From NCBI RefSeq assembly GCF_000472545.1, contig NZ_AWZV01000020.1, positions 62,256-126,255 on the forward strand: DNA of 64,000 nt, written 5' to 3'. This document shows positions 28,743 through 37,265 of this stretch, piece after piece. The notes beneath the pieces are model-generated. The model was not told the origin of the DNA and ran no database searches. It saw nothing but the letters and a program-made list of their open reading frames with translations. The position numbers and the translations under genes are program-made. The stretch is from Burkholderia sp. WSM2232. Lineage in GTDB: Bacteria; Pseudomonadota; Gammaproteobacteria; Burkholderiales; Burkholderiaceae. Position 1 is the first letter of the stretch, and each line of letters starts with the position of its first letter.

Positions 28743-30437
28743 ATGGCCCGCATTGTCCCCGACGACTGGAAGAGCCTCGCCGCCACCGGCGCGGCGGCGC
28801 GCGAACGCGAGACCCTGGCGCTGCTCGAAAAGGCGTTGCCCGAGAACTACACCGTCTATCACGGTGTGCACTGGACGCGGCTGAACCAGAACTTCTCGGT
28901 ATTCGGCGAGGCCGACTTCGTGATCGTCAGTCCGGCCGGTCGCGTGATGATCGTCGAACAGAAAACGGGTTTTCTGCGCGAAACGCCTAAAGGGCTGGTC
29001 AAGGTCTATCTGCAAACCGAACGCAACGTGGCGATTGCGCTCGCGCACACCATCGAAGGGTTGCATCGGCGCTTCACCGCGGCATTCGGCGCGGGCACCT
29101 ATTTCATCGAAGAACTTCTGTACTGCCCCGACCACATCGTCAAGGACGCCGCGATTGCCGGGGTGAACCCCGCGCGCATTGTCGACGCGACCCGGCGCGA
29201 CCGGCTGGCCGCCGTGATTCGCGAAGCGTTGCCGGCCGACGAGCCGCGCCTGCCGTGCGCGTCGAAAATTCACCACTTTCTCGCCGACGAACTCGCGCTC
29301 ACGCCCGACGCGAGCGCGCTCGTCGGCCAGGCCGGCACGCTCGTCACACGGCTGGCGGGCGGCCTTGCAACGTGGGCGCGGCGGCTCGAATTTTCGCCGT
29401 TCCGTCTGCGCGTGATCGGCACGGCCGGTTCCGGTAAGACGCAACTCGCCGTGCAGGTGATGAAAGACGCGGCCGCGCGCGGCGAGCGACCGCTGTATGT
29501 GTGCTTTAACCGGCCGCTCGCCGATCACATCGCGCGCGTCGCGCCGCCGCAGGCGAAGGTCGCGAACTATCACCAGCTGTGCGACTGGATCGCGCGCGAC
29601 GCGGGCCGCGAGCCCGATTTCGAATCGGGCCAGGTGTTCGACCAGCTCGAGGCGATGTTCGCCGAAACGCCCATCGACGAGCGCTGGCAATTCGACGTGC
29701 TGATCGTCGACGAAGGGCAGGATTTTCAGGAGCCGTGGGTCGCCGCGCTCGAACGCCTGCTGCGCCCAGGCGGCGCATGGTGGTGGCTCGAGGATCCGCT
29801 GCAGAACCTGTATATGCGCGAGCCGGTCTCGCTGCCGGGCTGGACCACGCTCAAGGAAACCACCAACTACCGCAGCCCGCGCGACATTCTCGACTACGTG
29901 CGGGAGGTGGTCGGCGCTTCGGTGCCGAGCGCGGCGGCGCTTGCCTCGGGCAGTCCGTTCGACGGCTCGGACATTTCCCTGTCCGTCTACGACGAAGCGA
30001 ACGCCGCTGAGGCCGCGACGGAAGCAACCAAACGCGCCATTACGCAGGCGCTGTCGCTGGGATTTCGCAAGCAGGACATCGCGGTGCTGTCGTTTCGCGG
30101 ACGCGAGGGCTCGGTGATGACCGCGCAGGATCATCTCGGCCCGCACCGCCTGCGCAGTTTCACCGGCAAATATGATTTGTTTGGGAATCCGGAATATCGC
30201 GAAGGGGACGTACTGTTCGAGTCCATCTACCGGTTCAAGGGGCAGGCGGCGCCGTGCGTGATTCTCACCGAGGTCGATTTCGCCGCGTTCGACGAGCGTA
30301 TCGCGCGCAAGCTGTTCGTCGGCGCGACGCGCGCAACGATGAAGCTGATCATCGTCGCCTCGCAGCGGGCCGCACGTCATCTGCATCTGCGTGATGCGAA
30401 GGACCGCAAGGAAACCGCAGAGGCGCGCGAAGCGTGA
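28743..30437 (+). CDS. NERD-like nuclease domain fused to a compact SF1 (UvrD-type) helicase
   Basis: This is a 564-aa protein. The N-terminal part (about 15-110) has a PD-(D/E)xK-like core, GEADFVIV (Asp58) and MIVEQKTG (Glu72, Lys74), as in NERD domains. The SF1 motor has Walker A GTAGSGKT at 226-233, Walker B DEGQD at 323-327, an EDPLQ motif III at 350-354, NYRSP at 375, YRFKGQ (motif V) near 496 and VGATRA (motif VI) at 526-531. It is short for a UvrD protein, lacking large 1B/2B insertions. It probably processes DNA in repair or defence; no phage-defence partner is adjacent. Single-gene unit. Confidence 0.82.
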   Translation: MARIVPDDWKSLAATGAAARERETLALLEKALPENYTVYHGVHWTRLNQNFSVFGEADFVIVSPAGRVMIVEQKTGFLRETPKGLVKVYLQTERNVAIALAHTIEGLHRRFTAAFGAGTYFIEELLYCPDHIVKDAAIAGVNPARIVDATRRDRLAAVIREALPADEPRLPCASKIHHFLADELALTPDASALVGQAGTLVTRLAGGLATWARRLEFSPFRLRVIGTAGSGKTQLAVQVMKDAAARGERPLYVCFNRPLADHIARVAPPQAKVANYHQLCDWIARDAGREPDFESGQVFDQLEAMFAETPIDERWQFDVLIVDEGQDFQEPWVAALERLLRPGGAWWWLEDPLQNLYMREPVSLPGWTTLKETTNYRSPRDILDYVREVVGASVPSAAALASGSPFDGSDISLSVYDEANAAEAATEATKRAITQALSLGFRKQDIAVLSFRGREGSVMTAQDHLGPHRLRSFTGKYDLFGNPEYREGDVLFESIYRFKGQAAPCVILTEVDFAAFDERIARKLFVGATRATMKLIIVASQRAARHLHLRDAKDRKETAEAREA

Positions 30438-30520
30438 CACGTGAGGCGTGCGGGTGTCAGCAGCTCATGCTCAAGCATTCAAACGCACGCGCTCGAAACC
30501 ACGCGCTCAAAGCCACGCGC

Positions 30521-31468
30521 TCAAACCCAAGCCCGGGCGCCGACCAGCATGCCGGTGCGGGTGTGCGCATCCCACCAGATCACGCGCAGAAGCGGCGCCT
30601 GCTGCGCGATCAGCAACGCCTGCACCGGATCGCTTTCGACGAAATGCGTGACGCCGCCCGCCAGCGCCGCCGACGCCTTGTGCGCGGCAGCGCCCGCCGG
30701 ACTTTCGTCGTGCGTGCCGGGCACGCGCATGACCAGTTGCATATGGCCGAAACCATGCCGTTCGAGCCAGGCCTCGGTACGCACGCGGTCCATTTCCGGC
30801 CGGCCCGTAATGATTGTGCGCACACGCTGCAGGTCGATGCCGGGCAGCACCTCGAAGGGCAGCAGCGCGTCGCGTTCGACGAGCGCCGCGGCAAGATCTT
30901 CGTCGTAGCGCGCGAGCGGCACGTCCGGCAGCAGAATGCCGTCGAGGTCGATCGCGTAGGTCGCGTAGTGGTGGTCGTGCGCCATTGCCGTGGCTTCGCC
31001 GGCTTCCACGCGCGCCCAGTCGTCGCGATAACGCTGCGTGTACGCCTGGCGCTCCCACGGAAAGAGCGCGAAATAACCGCGTGCGTCGATCGCGTAGTCC
31101 GGCTGCGTGCGGCTGAGATCGTCGACCGCGCCGGTCAGCGTCTTCACCACGAGGCCATGCTGCTGAAGAAATGCGATGCAATCGACCAGCGTGAAGCCGC
31201 GTCCAGCAATGTCTTCGCACAGCAGGACTTTGGAGCCGGTGGGCGGCATGGGCAGCGTCGAGTCCCACGCAACCGTGCGCGAGCCGCGGTCGTAGCGCAA
31301 GAACGCAACCGGCGCGCCAGCCGAGTGCGAGACCATCAGCGCGAGCGGCGCGCCGCCGCGCAGAATGCCGATTGCCATCGCAAAACCTTCGGCGAGCAAG
31401 GTGGGCTGCAGCGATTCGATCCAGTGATCGAGCTGCTCATACGTGAGGGGCAAAACCGGCTTGTTCAT
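30521..31468 (-). CDS. Phosphoribosyltransferase-HAD phosphatase fusion
   Basis: This 315-aa protein has two domains. The N-terminal half has the type I PRTase fold with the PRPP-binding loop VLLCEDIAGRGFT at 81-93 (EDIAGRG in place of the usual DDxxxTG) and an upstream GILRGGAPLA hood/PPi loop at 34-43. The C-terminal half has HAD motifs: DLDGIL at 174-179 (Asp174/Asp176) and TGRP at 221-224. It could salvage a base and dephosphorylate a nucleotide or sugar phosphate. ATG 31468 is chosen because the PRTase begins there. It converges with the NERD-helicase gene. The physiological substrate is unknown. Confidence 0.8.
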   Translation of the reverse strand: MNKPVLPLTYEQLDHWIESLQPTLLAEGFAMAIGILRGGAPLALMVSHSAGAPVAFLRYDRGSRTVAWDSTLPMPPTGSKVLLCEDIAGRGFTLVDCIAFLQQHGLVVKTLTGAVDDLSRTQPDYAIDARGYFALFPWERQAYTQRYRDDWARVEAGEATAMAHDHHYATYAIDLDGILLPDVPLARYDEDLAAALVERDALLPFEVLPGIDLQRVRTIITGRPEMDRVRTEAWLERHGFGHMQLVMRVPGTHDESPAGAAAHKASAALAGGVTHFVESDPVQALLIAQQAPLLRVIWWDAHTRTGMLVGARAWV

Positions 31469-31685
31469 AACGCTCGATGAGTCGCATAACGCATGCTGGA
31501 GGGTTGCCGTTCCGCGGCAAGACGGGCTGGCGGCAGACCTTCGTTTATTCTGCAAAGAATTTTGACGATATTATGCATGCCGTCCGGCAATCGCGCGTCG
31601 GGGTGACGCGTGCGACGGCAAGCCGGGGCGCTGCGCCCACTAGGGCAGCGGCGCCGCAAAAAAACAGACCACGGATAAAAAGCAA

Positions 31686-32228
31686 ATGACCAATGTGACG
31701 GCAACAGTGCAACGCAGATCAGGCGCGCCTGCGGGCGGGCGCTGGGCTACCGGGCTCATCTTCGCGCTGGCCGCGTGGAGCGTAGCGGCGCAGACGGACC
31801 CGACCGCGCTCTCGCTCGACGTGACGGGCAAGATCGGCAAGACCAACGACGCTGCGCACCGCGCCTATCACTTCGACGAGGCGCAGTTGCTGGCGCTGCC
31901 GGCTCATTCCATCACCACCGCGACGACCTGGACGCCGCGCTCCACCTTCACAGGACCGCTGCTCGCGGATATTCTGAGGACGGTCGGCGCGCGTGGCACG
32001 CAGGTCGAGATTCATACGCTCGACGACTATACGTACACCATCCCCGTAACGGACTGCGACCGCTATGGCGTGGTAGTGGCATACAACATGAACGGCCGGC
32101 GTCTGAAAATCACCGATTTCGGCCCGCTGTTTCTCATTTACCCGCGCGATGCGTTTCCTGATGAACTCGTGGGCGCCTCGGGCGATTCGAAATTCGTATG
32201 GCAGATCAAGGCACTCATCGTCAAATAA
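31686..32228 (+). CDS. Exported SUOX-fold (molybdopterin-binding-like) protein lacking the Mo-ligand Cys
   Basis: This 180-aa protein has a signal peptide or anchor (TGLIFALAAWSVAAQ, cleavage near 36) and a small oxidoreductase-molybdopterin-binding domain (ALSLDVTGKI, FTGPLLADILRTVGARG, DDYTYTIPVTD, GRRLKITDFGPLFLIYP). In YedY-type enzymes a Cys lies four residues before the conserved Trp; here that position is Thr78 (Trp82). The only Cys, in VTDCDRYG, is elsewhere. I infer a non-catalytic ligand-binding protein. Its last 31 nt overlap the start of the hybrid kinase gene, so the two are co-expressed and probably work together. Confidence 0.8.
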   Translation: MTNVTATVQRRSGAPAGGRWATGLIFALAAWSVAAQTDPTALSLDVTGKIGKTNDAAHRAYHFDEAQLLALPAHSITTATTWTPRSTFTGPLLADILRTVGARGTQVEIHTLDDYTYTIPVTDCDRYGVVVAYNMNGRRLKITDFGPLFLIYPRDAFPDELVGASGDSKFVWQIKALIVK

Positions 32229-34060
32229 CGCGCCGTCCGTGGCGCCGGTTTTTTTATGTGCTGATCTGGCTCACCGCGCTCGCGGCGCCCGCCGGCGCCA
32301 TCGGCTATCTGCTCTACTCGAACCTGCTGAATCCGGATACGACCGAGTCGCTGACAGGCTCGTACGACGGCTTCTATTGGGACGCGGCGCAACTGCAAAT
32401 CGCGTATGCGCGTTTCGAGAACCAATTGCTGCTGTATCAGGCCGGCGTGGACGACGACTACCAGCGCATTACGCTGCGCTACCAGTTGCTGCAATCGAAG
32501 TTGCACGTCATGGAGGGCTCTACGCTCCGCCTCACCACGCAGGTCGCGCTGGTGCAACGGCAACTGTATGAAATCCACGTGCTCGACCGGATGCTGAGGG
32601 GCCTCGCTCCCGATGTCGCGGCCCTGCCGAAGGACCCCGGCGGGGTCAACCGGGTCGTCGCGCAATTGCGCCTGCACTGGAACGAAGTCAACGATCTGGC
32701 GCTGAGCCGCCGTTTCGCCGACGTCGCCGACCGCGAGGCTCTGAACCGCGATTTCATCGACAAGCGCCGCCTGCTGTTTGCCGGCGGCATGGTCCTGCTG
32801 CTGCTGTCCGCGGCGGCAACGCTTCTGCTCGTGGTCAACGGCCGGCGCCGCACGCGTCTCATGCATCAGCAGCACGCGGCGCTCGAGGCCGAACACCAGG
32901 CGAGCCGCGCGGCGCGCGAGGCGAGTCTCGCGAAGGACGCATTTCTCGGCATGATCAGTCACGAGCTGCGCACGCCTTTGCATGCGATTGTTTCGTCGAT
33001 CGAACTGCTCGGCTTTAACTATCACTCCGAAGCCGACCGCAAGGTGATCCAGCGGCTCGAAACTGCGGCCCGGCATCTCGAAGCGCAGATGAAGGACCTG
33101 ACCGATTACGCACGGCTCGGCGCCGGCAAGCTGGAGCTGCGTCACGAGCACTTCGAGCCGCGCGAGCTGCTCGCGTCGATTGTCGACGAACATGCGATGT
33201 CCGCCGCGGCGCGCGGCCTGAAGCTCGAAAGCGAGGCGAGCGGTGCGACGGGACTAGTCGATTCCGATCCGCACCGTATTCGGCAGATCGTCAACAACCT
33301 GGTCACCAATGCCATTCGCTATACGGAGACCGGCACGATCCGCGTGAAGCTGATGCAGCGCCCCGCGCTGTTGAGCTTCGTGGTCAGCGACACGGGGCCG
33401 GGCGTGCCGCAGGCGCAGATTCCGCTGATTTTCCAGGAGTTCACGCAACTCGACGGCTCGCGCACGCGCCGCTTCGAAGGCGCCGGCATGGGGCTCACTA
33501 TCGTGCAGGGACTGGTGCGGCTGTTTGGCGGCACGGTCGAAGTGGCCAGCGTGGTGGGCGAGGGCACCACCTTCACTGTGACGATTCCGGTCTTGCCGGT
33601 CGCTCCCGCGCCTTCGCGCGGCGCACAGGCGCAGGCGGAGCCGGGCGGCGCCCGGCCGAGCGTGCTGATCGTCGACGATAACCGGCTGATTCGCGAGTCG
33701 CTCAGCGAAATGGTCGCGCACATGGACTACGACGCGCACGCCGTCGCCAACGCCGACGCTGCGCTCGGATGGCTCGACACGGGCCGCTGCGACGTCGTGC
33801 TGCTGGATCTGCACATGCCGGGGCGCGACGGCTATTCGTTTCTCGCGGACCTGGCGGCGCGCGGCGGGCCGGTGTCGGCCGTGCCGGTGATCGTGGTCAG
33901 CGCGTATCCACCGGAGGCCGAGGCACAACAGGTAACAGAGGGGGAGAGCAACAGCGGGTCGGGCACGCGGCTGTTTTTCGAAGCGTTATTAAAGCCAGTA
34001 CATTACGGCGATCTGCGCAATGCCTTGCAGCGTGCGCTGGCTTCCCGGCATACCGTCTAA
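32198..34060 (+). CDS. Hybrid sensor histidine kinase with C-terminal receiver
   Basis: This is a 620-aa inner-membrane protein. TM1 is at about 18-42 and TM2 at about 192-214, enclosing a periplasmic helical sensor of about 150 residues. HisKA follows with FLGMISHELRTPLHAI (His255), then the ATPase domain (N box IVNNLVTNAIR near 366, DTGPG at 398-402, GAGMGL at 428-433). A receiver domain from about 487 has VDDN at 492-495 and phospho-Asp537 in LLDLHMPGRDG. It starts inside the SUOX-fold gene, whose exported product is the obvious candidate sensory partner. The output is likely the BetR-type regulator encoded convergently. Confidence 0.9.
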   Translation: MADQGTHRQITRRPWRRFFYVLIWLTALAAPAGAIGYLLYSNLLNPDTTESLTGSYDGFYWDAAQLQIAYARFENQLLLYQAGVDDDYQRITLRYQLLQSKLHVMEGSTLRLTTQVALVQRQLYEIHVLDRMLRGLAPDVAALPKDPGGVNRVVAQLRLHWNEVNDLALSRRFADVADREALNRDFIDKRRLLFAGGMVLLLLSAAATLLLVVNGRRRTRLMHQQHAALEAEHQASRAAREASLAKDAFLGMISHELRTPLHAIVSSIELLGFNYHSEADRKVIQRLETAARHLEAQMKDLTDYARLGAGKLELRHEHFEPRELLASIVDEHAMSAAARGLKLESEASGATGLVDSDPHRIRQIVNNLVTNAIRYTETGTIRVKLMQRPALLSFVVSDTGPGVPQAQIPLIFQEFTQLDGSRTRRFEGAGMGLTIVQGLVRLFGGTVEVASVVGEGTTFTVTIPVLPVAPAPSRGAQAQAEPGGARPSVLIVDDNRLIRESLSEMVAHMDYDAHAVANADAALGWLDTGRCDVVLLDLHMPGRDGYSFLADLAARGGPVSAVPVIVVSAYPPEAEAQQVTEGESNSGSGTRLFFEALLKPVHYGDLRNALQRALASRHTV

Positions 34061-34092
34061 GGTGACGGCGCGCGATATTTAGCGGATACCCC

Positions 34093-34947
34093 TCAGGGCC
34101 GATTCAGCCGCTTGGACAGGTCGGCCACCAGAATCGCCATCCGTGCGGGCTTTTCATAGCAGGCGACGTCGTAATTGCGGATCACCTGGCTGATTTCGGA
34201 CTCGCTCGCCTTGCCCGTGAGCAATTCGCCGGTCAGCACGAAAATTGGCGCATCCGGATTCTCCGAGGCCCGCACAGCGCGAATCGCGGCCGCCGAGGTT
34301 TGCGAGCCGAACAGCCAGTCGATCACGATGCCGTCGAACACCTGGCTTTGCAGTTGCTCCGCAAAGGCCGCGAGCCCGTAGATGGCGACTGCGGCAAAGC
34401 CGCTGCGTTCGAGATAGTCGCGCAGATTGTCGGCGCTCGCCTGATCGTCGTCCACCACGGCGATGGTGGGCTTGTCCGTCTCCCCGCGACGCGGGTAGAT
34501 CTCGATCTTATGAACTTCGTAGGCGCTGTGGTAAAGCGCGCCGTCGTGCCGCGCGACGCGCCACTGGCCGAGCTTCGAGTAGGCGACGAATTCCGGACGG
34601 CTGCCCGCTTCCAGCGCCGCGCCGACCCATGCGGTGCATGGCAATTCGATCGCGCCGATGCAGAAGACCGCTTCCTGCGCAATTGCGCCGACCATGCCGG
34701 GATCGAGCGACTGTGCCCCGAAAAGCTGTGCAGCGGGTTCGCCGTATACTTCAGCAACTTTCTTGATCTGCGACAAAGTCCACGGACTGTTGCCGCGCAG
34801 CTTGCGGTGTCCCTGCGAAAAGCTCAGGTCGAGGATGCGGCAAAGTTCCGTGGTTTGCTGTCGTTTGCCGATTCCGTGCCGGCTCATCAACTCGCGCACG
34901 CGCTCGGCGACTGCGATGGAGTCAGGTGAGTGTGTGTCGTTGGTCAT
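34093..34947 (-). CDS. BetR-type DNA-binding response regulator
   Basis: This 284-aa protein has a reversed layout: an N-terminal HTH-like BetR domain (VRELMSRHGIGKRQQTTELCRILDLSFSQGHRKLRGNSPWTLSQIKKVAEVYGE, about 14-70), a linker domain, then a C-terminal receiver with acidic pair VVDDDQ, phospho-Asp in GIVIDWLFG, Thr in FVLTGE and Lys in CYEKP. All phosphorylation residues are intact. ATG 34947 is chosen; the longer open frame upstream does not look like protein. It converges on the hybrid kinase gene with 32 bp between, and is the likely phosphotransfer target. Confidence 0.85.
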   Translation of the reverse strand: MTNDTHSPDSIAVAERVRELMSRHGIGKRQQTTELCRILDLSFSQGHRKLRGNSPWTLSQIKKVAEVYGEPAAQLFGAQSLDPGMVGAIAQEAVFCIGAIELPCTAWVGAALEAGSRPEFVAYSKLGQWRVARHDGALYHSAYEVHKIEIYPRRGETDKPTIAVVDDDQASADNLRDYLERSGFAAVAIYGLAAFAEQLQSQVFDGIVIDWLFGSQTSAAAIRAVRASENPDAPIFVLTGELLTGKASESEISQVIRNYDVACYEKPARMAILVADLSKRLNRP

Positions 34948-35254
34948 ACTGCGTGAGAATCCGCCGTTCTTAAAGGGCTGTGGAGGGGCGATACGGCAGG
35001 CGTAACGCGGCGATGCATCATGCACGCAGCGCAACGCAGCTACGCGGGGGACAGCAAATGTACCGCAAAAAACATCGCGGTCGGCGTTTTGAACAGAGGT
35101 TTTGCGTCTGTCCGTGCAGCCGGAAATCCTGCGGATACGGCGGTCCGCTTCGGATTCCCGAATGCGCTCAGGCACGCGCTTTTCGATGCGTTCTGAATAG
35201 ACGCATTTTACCGGCGAAAACGGGTCATATCCATCCGGGCTCCTGCCGATGCGG
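34948..35254. other. Gap between BetR-type regulator and hipA, with a weak hairpin
   Basis: ATGCGT (35186-35191) pairs with ACGCAT (35201-35206) and is followed by TTTA. This is a weak stem that could serve as a terminator on either side. The region also holds the upstream DNA of the BetR-type gene. No other feature is seen. Confidence 0.35.
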
Positions 35255-36598
35255 TCAGTTCGCCGGCATGCCCGCCAGCTTCGCGGCCGAATTCCTCAGA
35301 CCTTTGAAGATGCGTTCCGCGACCTTGCCGGGAAACCGGTCAGGCAATTGTGCGGAGACCTGATCGATTACCTGCGGGGTCTGTTGGAGCAGGCGTTCTA
35401 TCAGCGGTTCGGCGCTTGCGCCGTACGAGCACTTCAGCGCCATGGTGTTGAAGTGGCGCCGCTGCACGTCGCGAAAAGCGTCGTGCTTGCTGCGCGACCA
35501 CATGCCCATCGCAAGGCGCGCCTTGAACCAGGACCACTGGTTTGGCCCGTTGCCTTCCACTGGCCAGATGGACATGACGTCGTAGAGCGGCGTGAGCCGG
35601 TACTGGCCCCTCGCGAGCAGGCGGATGCTGAAGTTTTTCGCGTGGCCGTCCGGCGCGGCAAGCATCCAGAACAGGATCTGGCTGGCAAGCAGCGTTTCGA
35701 TGTCTTGCGAGGCCGCGACCGATTGCTGCAGAACGCGCGCGAGGTCGAGCACGCCGGGGCCGCCTTCGTTCTCGTACTTGCGATGCGAGGGCACGCCGTA
35801 CACCTGGCAAAAATCCTCTTGCGGCAGGCGCAGCAGCCATTGTCCGCTCGAATGCAGTTGCCGGTCGAAGCGCTCAACGCTCAACACGCGCTGTCTGCCG
35901 AAGGTCATGACTTCCGTGTTCGCGACGGGCAGGCCGTAGGCGCTGAGGATGCGCAGGCATAGCCATTCGTTTTCAACCGAGGTGCTGAGGTCGGCCAGCT
36001 TGTTGCCGACGAGCCCGAGCGGCAGCTTGAAGATATGCGTGGTGGGCGTGGCGCCGTGAGGCCGCTTCCATTGCCCGTCGTGCCACAGCAGCGCGGTCTT
36101 TTCCTGGGCGCCTGCAAGGGAAATGCGGAAATCGTCGTCGCTTTGCTCTGCGGGGCCGAGCGCAGGCGCGCTTACGGTGCGCGTCAGCATGGCCTCGATT
36201 TCAGCCTCGGAAAGCGGCGTACCGTCGATGCGGTCGACGCCGACCGGCGCTTCGTCTTCTGCCAGCAACTGCACGGCGCCCACGCAATCGCGGCCGATGG
36301 CCTGCAGCAGGTCGAAGGCCTCGAGCGTCCCGGTCCGGTAGCGCTGCGCAATGCGCTTTCTGATGACTTCGCTGTCGGGCAGCAGATTGTCGAAATAATT
36401 GAGCACGCGCGGCCCTTTGTGCGCCATGTTGCCAGGCGTGAAAGGCAGCGAGAGCGACAAGGGCCGCCCGGCGGGCGAGCCGATCCACGCCGCGTCGTAG
36501 GAAAATTCCATTGGACCGCGGGCCGGAAGCCGCCACGTGCCGACACGCTCGCCGTTCGCCCACACGGAAAGTGCGCGTGAATGAGTGAGCCGCGCCAT
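35255..36598 (-). CDS. hipA: HipA-family serine/threonine kinase toxin
   Basis: This 447-aa protein is close in length to E. coli HipA (440). The N-terminal HipA subdomain includes FTPGNMAHKGPRVLNYFDNLLP. Then come the ATP-loop/autophosphorylation segment ISLAGAQEKTALL (Ser160 aligns with the regulatory Ser), VERFDR near 241-246, the catalytic DGHAKN at 317-322 (Asp317, Asn322) and LYDVMS with metal-binding Asp340. All key residues are intact, so the kinase should be active; known HipA phosphorylates glutamyl-tRNA synthetase and causes persistence. The ATG at 36598 lies 2 nt after the hipB stop, so the pair is co-transcribed and coupled. Confidence 0.92.
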   Translation of the reverse strand: MARLTHSRALSVWANGERVGTWRLPARGPMEFSYDAAWIGSPAGRPLSLSLPFTPGNMAHKGPRVLNYFDNLLPDSEVIRKRIAQRYRTGTLEAFDLLQAIGRDCVGAVQLLAEDEAPVGVDRIDGTPLSEAEIEAMLTRTVSAPALGPAEQSDDDFRISLAGAQEKTALLWHDGQWKRPHGATPTTHIFKLPLGLVGNKLADLSTSVENEWLCLRILSAYGLPVANTEVMTFGRQRVLSVERFDRQLHSSGQWLLRLPQEDFCQVYGVPSHRKYENEGGPGVLDLARVLQQSVAASQDIETLLASQILFWMLAAPDGHAKNFSIRLLARGQYRLTPLYDVMSIWPVEGNGPNQWSWFKARLAMGMWSRSKHDAFRDVQRRHFNTMALKCSYGASAEPLIERLLQQTPQVIDQVSAQLPDRFPGKVAERIFKGLRNSAAKLAGMPAN

Positions 36599-36600
36599 GC

Positions 36601-36855
36601 TTACCACTCGGCCTGAGGTGCCGCGTCCGCTTGCGGCTGATTCTTGTCGCGCATCTGTAGTTGCAGCCCGTAGGCGCCGCATAGCGACAGCAACTGTGCG
36701 ACGGTCAGCGCGGCGGCGTCCGTCTCCCACGCGGAAATGCGGCTCTGGCTCACGCCGACACGTGCGGCGGCTTCGGTCTGCGTCAGACCTGCATGCCGCC
36801 GGCTGGCGGCGAGCAACTGGGCGATCTGATCGGCGGTGGCGATGACATGCAGCAT
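36601..36855 (-). CDS. hipB: HipB-like XRE-family antitoxin and autorepressor
   Basis: This 84-aa protein has a Cro/C1-type helix-turn-helix (QIAQLLAASRRHAGLTQTEAAARVGVSQSRISAWETDAAAL, about 10-50) and a charged/Gln-rich tail (MRDKNQPQADAAPQ). It directly precedes hipA. HipB proteins neutralise HipA by binding it and repress their own promoter as dimers. The upstream DNA is filled with repeats of a GAATAT/GATATT half-site overlapping a sigma-70-like promoter. The ATG at 36855 has only a weak GACGG ribosome site, itself embedded in a half-site. Confidence 0.9.
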   Translation of the reverse strand: MLHVIATADQIAQLLAASRRHAGLTQTEAAARVGVSQSRISAWETDAAALTVAQLLSLCGAYGLQLQMRDKNQPQADAAPQAEW

Positions 36856-36857
36856 GG

Positions 36858-36973
36858 CGAATATCCGTCAAACGAATATCTGAATTTTATTCGTGGCGCG
36901 GATATTTGGCAAATATTCGCGTGGCGAATAGAGCGCAGCCGTATCTGCCACACGGATATTGGCGGATTATTCG
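36858..36973 (-). promoter_or_regulatory. hipBA promoter with operator half-site array
   Basis: On the minus strand a -35 TTGCCA (36912-36907), a 17-bp spacer and a -10 TAAAAT (36889-36884) precede hipB. A 25-bp near-perfect palindrome at 36897-36921 (arms CGCGGATATTT and AAATATTCGCG, one mismatch) covers the -35. Further GAATAT/GGATAT/ATTCG half-sites lie at 36858-36866, 36873-36880, 36889-36893, 36925-36930, 36954-36960 and 36966-36973. The density suggests cooperative repression by HipB or HipBA. Confidence 0.7.
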
Positions 36974-37013
36974 TCTCGCAGATAAACGAACTATGCCCGC
37001 GGCGAGCGCCAGA

Positions 37014-37147
37014 ACGCCCGAACGCCCGAAGCCCGAACGCCCGAAGCCTCGAACGCCGAAGCCCGAAGCCCGAAGCCCGAAGCCCGAAGCCCGAAGGCCG
37101 AAGGCCGAAGCCCGAACGCCCGAAGCCCGAACGCCTCGAACGCCCGG
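37014..37147. repeat. Heptamer tandem repeat between hipBA and the FAD-oxidoreductase gene
   Basis: About 18 units of GCCCGAA, with 7-, 8- and 9-base variants such as CGCCCGAA and GCCTCGAA, run without interruption. The most regular section, at 37061-37090, is exact 7-mers. It is intergenic, about 160-290 bp from the hipB start and about 120 bp before the FAD gene. Frames through it are open but highly repetitive and not credible as proteins. Confidence 0.88.
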
Positions 37148-37265
37148 CGTCCGAGCTCCCAATGCTGACCCGAACGGGCTTCCCAGCACTTGCTGCAAGC
37201 GTTGCATTGCGGATTACCAGCCCGCCTGCGAAGATTATGCCCGCACTTAAAAACTTTCCCGCTCG

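Noticed and set aside
36599-36871. N-terminal extension of HipA upstream of 36598
   Set aside because: It is the out-of-frame shadow of hipB; HipA proteins begin at the MARLTHSRALSVW-like start.
37014-37147. Coding segment of a Pro/Glu/Arg repeat protein
   Set aside because: Open frames exist on both strands only because the 7-bp unit lacks stops; no ribosome site and no conserved ends.
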